Position numbers and translations under genes: made by a program
The notes under the pieces: model-generated
The model's database searches: none
Seen by the model: only the letters and a program-made list of their open reading frames with translations
Told to the model about the DNA's origin: nothing
Shown: positions 61,031 through 64,000 of the stretch, piece after piece
Numbering within the stretch: the first letter of the stretch is position 1
How the letters are laid out: each line of letters starts with the position of its first letter
Source of the DNA: Kosakonia sacchari
GTDB lineage: Bacteria; Pseudomonadota; Gammaproteobacteria; Enterobacterales; Enterobacteriaceae
Assembly (NCBI GenBank): GCA_900109485.1
Contig: FOAY01000002.1
Location: 478,842 to 542,841 of the forward strand
Direction of reading: 5' to 3'
Length of the DNA: 64,000 nt

Positions 61031-61684
61031 TTATTTGTGCGTCACTGCCCGGACGATACGATCGCCCGCGAACTGAATTAAGTAAACCAGAACCACGAGT
61101 AATATCAGTACGGTATTCATCACTAATGGGTTATAGGTCACATAGCCGTACTGGATCCCCAACTGCCCCAGACCGCCAGCGCCGACGGCACCACCCATTG
61201 CGGAATAACCCACGAGAGTAATCAGCGTAATGGTCGCAGCATTAATAAGGCCCGGCAGCGCTTCCGGCAACAGCACTTTGCGGATGATCTGCATCGGCGT
61301 TGCGCCCATCGCACGGGAAGCTTCAATCAAACCTGCCGGTAGCTCCAGCAGGGTGTTTTCCACCATACGGGCGATAAACGGCGCGGCGCCAACCGTCAGC
61401 GGTACAATGACGGCGTACAGACCAATTGAGGTGCCGACAATCACGCGCGTAAAAGGAATCATCCAGACCAGCAAAATAATGAACGGAATGGAGCGGAAAA
61501 TGTTTACCAGCGCAGAGATCACCCGATACAGGCTCGGGTTCGGCATAATCTGACCCGGACGCGTGACATACAGCAGCACGCCAAACGGCAGACCCACGAC
61601 AAACCCCAGCAGACCGGAGGCAAAGGTCATAAACAGTGTTTCCCAGATGCTGCGGGCAAAGAGCCACATCATTGCCTCAGACAT
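61031..61684 (-). CDS. metI: Methionine ABC transporter permease MetI
   Basis: Inner-membrane permease with five membrane helices in 217 residues. The EAA coupling loop reads [10 protein letters not shown], followed by P-E-A-L-P-G. It overlaps the metN end by eight bases. Confidence 0.97.
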   Translation of the reverse strand: MSEAMMWLFARSIWETLFMTFASGLLGFVVGLPFGVLLYVTRPGQIMPNPSLYRVISALVNIFRSIPFIILLVWMIPFTRVIVGTSIGLYAVIVPLTVGAAPFIARMVENTLLELPAGLIEASRAMGATPMQIIRKVLLPEALPGLINAATITLITLVGYSAMGGAVGAGGLGQLGIQYGYVTYNPLVMNTVLILLVVLVYLIQFAGDRIVRAVTHK

Positions 61685-62708
61685 AACCGAGTACCTCTAT
61701 TTTTACATGGTGTTCCTGCAACCAGGCGATGGCCGCCTGGGTATCCTGCTGAGTGCCGTGCATTTCCGTCAGCATAATGCCGAACTTCACGCCGCCCGCG
61801 TAATCCATCTGCGCGCTAATAATGTTGTTGTTCACGTTGAAACGACGCGCGGTTTCAGACAACAGCGGCGCATCCACCGACTGACCGGTAAACTCCATAC
61901 GCAACATTGGTACGCTGTCAGCCTGCGGTTCCGCCTGCAAGCGCTGTGCGTAATCTTCCGGAATATCGAGATGCAGCGTGGACTGAATAAACTGCTGCGC
62001 CAGCGGCGTTTTCGGATGGGAGAAGACTTCACTCACCGTATCTTGCTCAATCAGTTCACCGTTGCTGATAACGGCCACGCAGTCGCAAATGCGCTTAACC
62101 ACATCCATCTCGTGAGTGATCAGCAGAATGGTCAGACCGAGGCGACGGTTGATGTCTTTCAGCAATTCAAGAATGGATCGGGTTGTTGCCGGATCCAGCG
62201 CGCTGGTGGCTTCGTCGCACAGTAGCACTTTCGGGTTGCTGGCCAACGCACGGGCGATTGCCACACGCTGTTTTTGCCCGCCGGAGAGGTTGGCTGGATA
62301 ACTGTCATGTTTATCGTCAAGACCGACCAGATCAAGCAGCTCTTTTACCCGGCGATTGATCTCGTCACGCGGAGTATTATCCAGCTCCAGCGGTAACGCG
62401 ACGTTACCGAAAACGGTGCGCGATGCCAGCAGATTAAAGTGCTGGAAGATCATGCCAATTTGGCGGCGAGCTTTAGTTAATTCCGCTTCAGAGAGTTTAG
62501 TCAGTTCCTGACCATCGACCAGCACACTGCCTTGCGTCGGACGCTCAAGCAGGTTCACGCAGCGGATAAGCGTACTTTTCCCCGCACCTGATGCGCCAAT
62601 AACGCCATAAATTTGACCAGCGGGAACATGCAGGCTGACGTTGTTCAGCGCCTGTATAGTACGGTTCCCCTGCTGGAACACTTTGGTGATATTCGAAAGT
62701 TTAATCAT
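61677..62708 (-). CDS. metN: Methionine ABC transporter ATPase MetN
   Basis: ATPase of the MetNIQ importer, 343 residues. Walker [10 protein letters not shown], signature L-S-G-G-Q-K-Q-R, Walker B L-L-C-D-E-A and a C-terminal NIL domain (about 265-343) that binds methionine and causes transinhibition. It is the first gene of the operon, downstream of a MetJ operator. Confidence 0.98.
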   Translation of the reverse strand: MIKLSNITKVFQQGNRTIQALNNVSLHVPAGQIYGVIGASGAGKSTLIRCVNLLERPTQGSVLVDGQELTKLSEAELTKARRQIGMIFQHFNLLASRTVFGNVALPLELDNTPRDEINRRVKELLDLVGLDDKHDSYPANLSGGQKQRVAIARALASNPKVLLCDEATSALDPATTRSILELLKDINRRLGLTILLITHEMDVVKRICDCVAVISNGELIEQDTVSEVFSHPKTPLAQQFIQSTLHLDIPEDYAQRLQAEPQADSVPMLRMEFTGQSVDAPLLSETARRFNVNNNIISAQMDYAGGVKFGIMLTEMHGTQQDTQAAIAWLQEHHVKIEVLGYV

Positions 62709-62791
62709 TAGATTATTTTTATCGTATAAGAGTTAGCCGTGGCATTTTGTTCTGCCGGTTACGGGCGTACCCGTAAACAGAGCGGATGGTA

Positions 62792-62807
62792 AGGCATCCA
62801 GACGTCT
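62792..62807 (-). promoter_or_regulatory. MetJ operator (two met boxes) upstream of metN
   Basis: A perfect met box AGACGTCT (62800-62807) lies directly next to an imperfect one (62792-62799, about 5 of 8 positions), 84-99 bp before metN. MetJ binds tandem 8-bp boxes with S-adenosylmethionine as co-repressor. Confidence 0.75.
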
Positions 62808-62898
62808 AAATCAACGTCGCTTGCAATAATGATGAGCACTTTCCTACGTTGCGAAACATGAGATACTAAGTCTCTATGCCTTTTTCAGGAGTAAACCC

Positions 62899-63465
62899 GT
62901 GGCAAAGTCAGTACCCGCTATTTTCCTCGATCGTGATGGCACGATTAATGTTGATCATGGCTACGTGCATGAGATCGATAACTTCGAATTTATTGATGGC
63001 GTCATTGATGCCATGCGCGAACTTAAAGAGATGGGCTACGCGCTGGTTCTGGTAACGAACCAGTCTGGTATTGCTCGCGGTAAATTTACCGAAGCGCAGT
63101 TTGAAACGCTGACCGAGTGGATGGACTGGTCGCTGGCCGATCGCGGTGTGGATCTGGATGGCATCTATTATTGTCCGCATCACCCGCAGGGAACCGTTGA
63201 AGAGTTTCGTCAGGTGTGCGATTGCCGTAAGCCGCATCCGGGGATGTTGATCTCTGCCCGCGATTCCCTGCACATCGATATGGCTGCTTCTTATATGGTA
63301 GGCGATAAAATAGAAGATATGCAGGCGGCACAGGCTGCTCAAGTGGGAACGAAAGTTTTAGTGCGCACGGGAAAACCGGTCACACCGGAAGCGGAAAAGA
63401 GCGCTGATTGGGTGATTAATAGCCTTGCGGAACTGCCTTTAGCTATTAAAAAGCACCAAAAATAA
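62899..63465 (+). CDS. gmhB: D-glycero-beta-D-manno-heptose 1,7-bisphosphate 7-phosphatase
   Basis: HAD phosphatase that makes ADP-heptose precursor for the LPS core. The 188 residues have the nucleophile motif F-L-D-R-D-G-T-I, motif II V-T-N-Q-S-G, a zinc site with C-P-H-H-P and C-D-C, and motif IV V-G-D-K-I-E-D. A CAGGAG site precedes the GTG at 62899. It lies between the divergent met operon and the rrn promoters. Confidence 0.97.
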   Translation: MAKSVPAIFLDRDGTINVDHGYVHEIDNFEFIDGVIDAMRELKEMGYALVLVTNQSGIARGKFTEAQFETLTEWMDWSLADRGVDLDGIYYCPHHPQGTVEEFRQVCDCRKPHPGMLISARDSLHIDMAASYMVGDKIEDMQAAQAAQVGTKVLVRTGKPVTPEAEKSADWVINSLAELPLAIKKHQK

Positions 63466-63492
63466 CCGTTATGACGAAAAGATGAGCGGTTG

Positions 63493-63542
63493 AAATAAAA
63501 ATGCATTTTTCCGCTTGTCATTCCTCCCCGGCTCCCTATAAT
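63493..63542 (+). promoter_or_regulatory. rrn P1 promoter with UP element
   Basis: TTGTCA (63515-63520) and TATAAT (63537-63542) are 16 bp apart, the standard rrn P1 spacing. An A/T-tract UP element (63493-63510) lies just upstream, and a GC-rich discriminator GCGCC follows. Only about 50 bp separate it from gmhB, so distal Fis sites would lie inside gmhB. Confidence 0.88.
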
Positions 63543-63624
63543 GCGCCTCCATCGACACGGCGCTAGCGAAGAACATCCCGCAGCGACGTTAAGTCGGAAG
63601 AGAAAAAAATCCTGAAAATCGGGG

Positions 63625-63652
63625 TTGACTCTGAAAGAGGAAAGCGTAATAT
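63625..63652 (+). promoter_or_regulatory. rrn P2 promoter
   Basis: TTGACT (63625-63630) and TAATAT (63647-63652) are 16 bp apart, about 110 bp downstream of P1 as in other enterobacterial rRNA operons. Confidence 0.85.
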
Positions 63653-63692
63653 ACGCCACCTCGCGACAGTGAGCTGAAAGCCGCGTCGCAAC

Positions 63693-63704
63693 TGCTCTTT
63701 AACA
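63693..63704 (+). promoter_or_regulatory. rrn leader boxA antitermination site
   Basis: TGCTCTTTAACA is the exact rRNA boxA sequence, bound by NusB/NusE. A boxC-like GTGTGGGCACTC follows at about 63721. The rest of the leader to 63836 shows no gene. Confidence 0.9.
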
Positions 63705-63836
63705 ATTTATCAGACAATCTGTGTGGGCACTCAGGTGACATGGATTCTTAACGTCCCCGGACGAAAAATGAATACCAAGTCTCACGAGTGAACACGTAAT
63801 TCATTACGAAGTTTAATTCGATGAGCATCAAACTTT

Positions 63837-64000
63837 AAATTGAAGAGTTTGATCATGGCTCAGATTGAACGCTGGCGGCAGGCCTAACACATGCAAGTCG
63901 GACGGTAACACAGAGAGCTTGCTCTCGGGTGACGAGTGGCGGACGGGTGAGTAATGTCTGGGAAACTGCCTGATGGAGGGGGATAACTACTGGAAACGGT
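63837..64000 (+). rRNA. rrs: 16S ribosomal RNA, partial (first 164 nt)
   Basis: Begins AAATTGAAGAGTTTGATC as in E. coli 16S and continues through the V1 region and GGCGGACGGGTGAGTAATGTCTGGGAAACTG-type sequence to the window edge. The V1 stem carries GAGAGCTTGCTCTC, common in Enterobacter/Kosakonia-type genomes. Position next to gmhB corresponds to rrnH of E. coli. Confidence 0.98.

Overview
This window is enterobacterial chromosomal backbone. From the partial pcnB at the left edge to the start of a 16S rRNA gene at the right edge, gene order follows the Escherichia coli pcnB-rrnH segment almost gene for gene. Moderately high GC at third codon positions, the 16S V1 stem with its GAGAGCTTGCTCTC core, and protein similarity that is close to E. 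coli but clearly not identical suggest an Enterobacter/Kosakonia-type member of the Enterobacteriaceae. The genus cannot be fixed from this sequence alone.

Left third (1-26.5 kb). The first block holds pcnB, gluQ, dksA, sfsA and thpR on the minus strand, diverging from hrpB and mrcB (PBP1b). Next comes the Fur-controlled ferrichrome operon fhuACDB, then hemL, clcA and erpA. An AT-rich gap holds an orphan LuxR/RcsB-like regulator that has no counterpart at this position in E. coli. It is followed by yadS, btuF and mtnN (minus), dgt, the sigma-E target degP, and cdaR.

Middle (26.5-51.3 kb). yaeH, dapD, glnD and map lie on the minus strand and diverge from the large rightward cluster rpsB-tsf-pyrH-frr-dxr-uppS-cdsA-rseP-bamA-skp-lpxD-fabZ-lpxA-lpxB-rnhB-dnaE-accA. 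This cluster links translation factors, isoprenoid and phospholipid synthesis, outer-membrane protein assembly, lipid A synthesis and DNA replication. The rpsB leader carries the conserved tff/S2 leader structure.

Right part (51.3-64 kb). After accA, two diverged tandem IS200-like elements abut a decayed 3' remnant of ldcC. The order then resumes with yaeR, tilS, rof/yaeP (minus), yaeQ, arfB and nlpE, then proS, trmO, rcsF and the MetJ-controlled metNIQ transporter (minus), gmhB, and a ribosomal RNA operon with P1 and P2 promoters and boxA. E. coli yaeI (between yaeH and dapD) and yaeF (between nlpE and proS) are absent.

I found no CRISPR array, prophage, tRNA gene or defence island. The departures from ordinary backbone are the orphan regulator, the tandem IS/ldcC scar, a possible IS-derived mini-palindrome next to proS, and a family of dispersed CCCTCTCCC hairpins at gene ends. 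I did not see a convincing previously undescribed multi-gene system. Start codons were chosen by homology and ribosome-binding sites, and several genes (pcnB AUU; hrpB, btuF, frr, skp, lpxA, yaeP, nlpE GTG; cdsA, fabZ TTG) use non-AUG starts.
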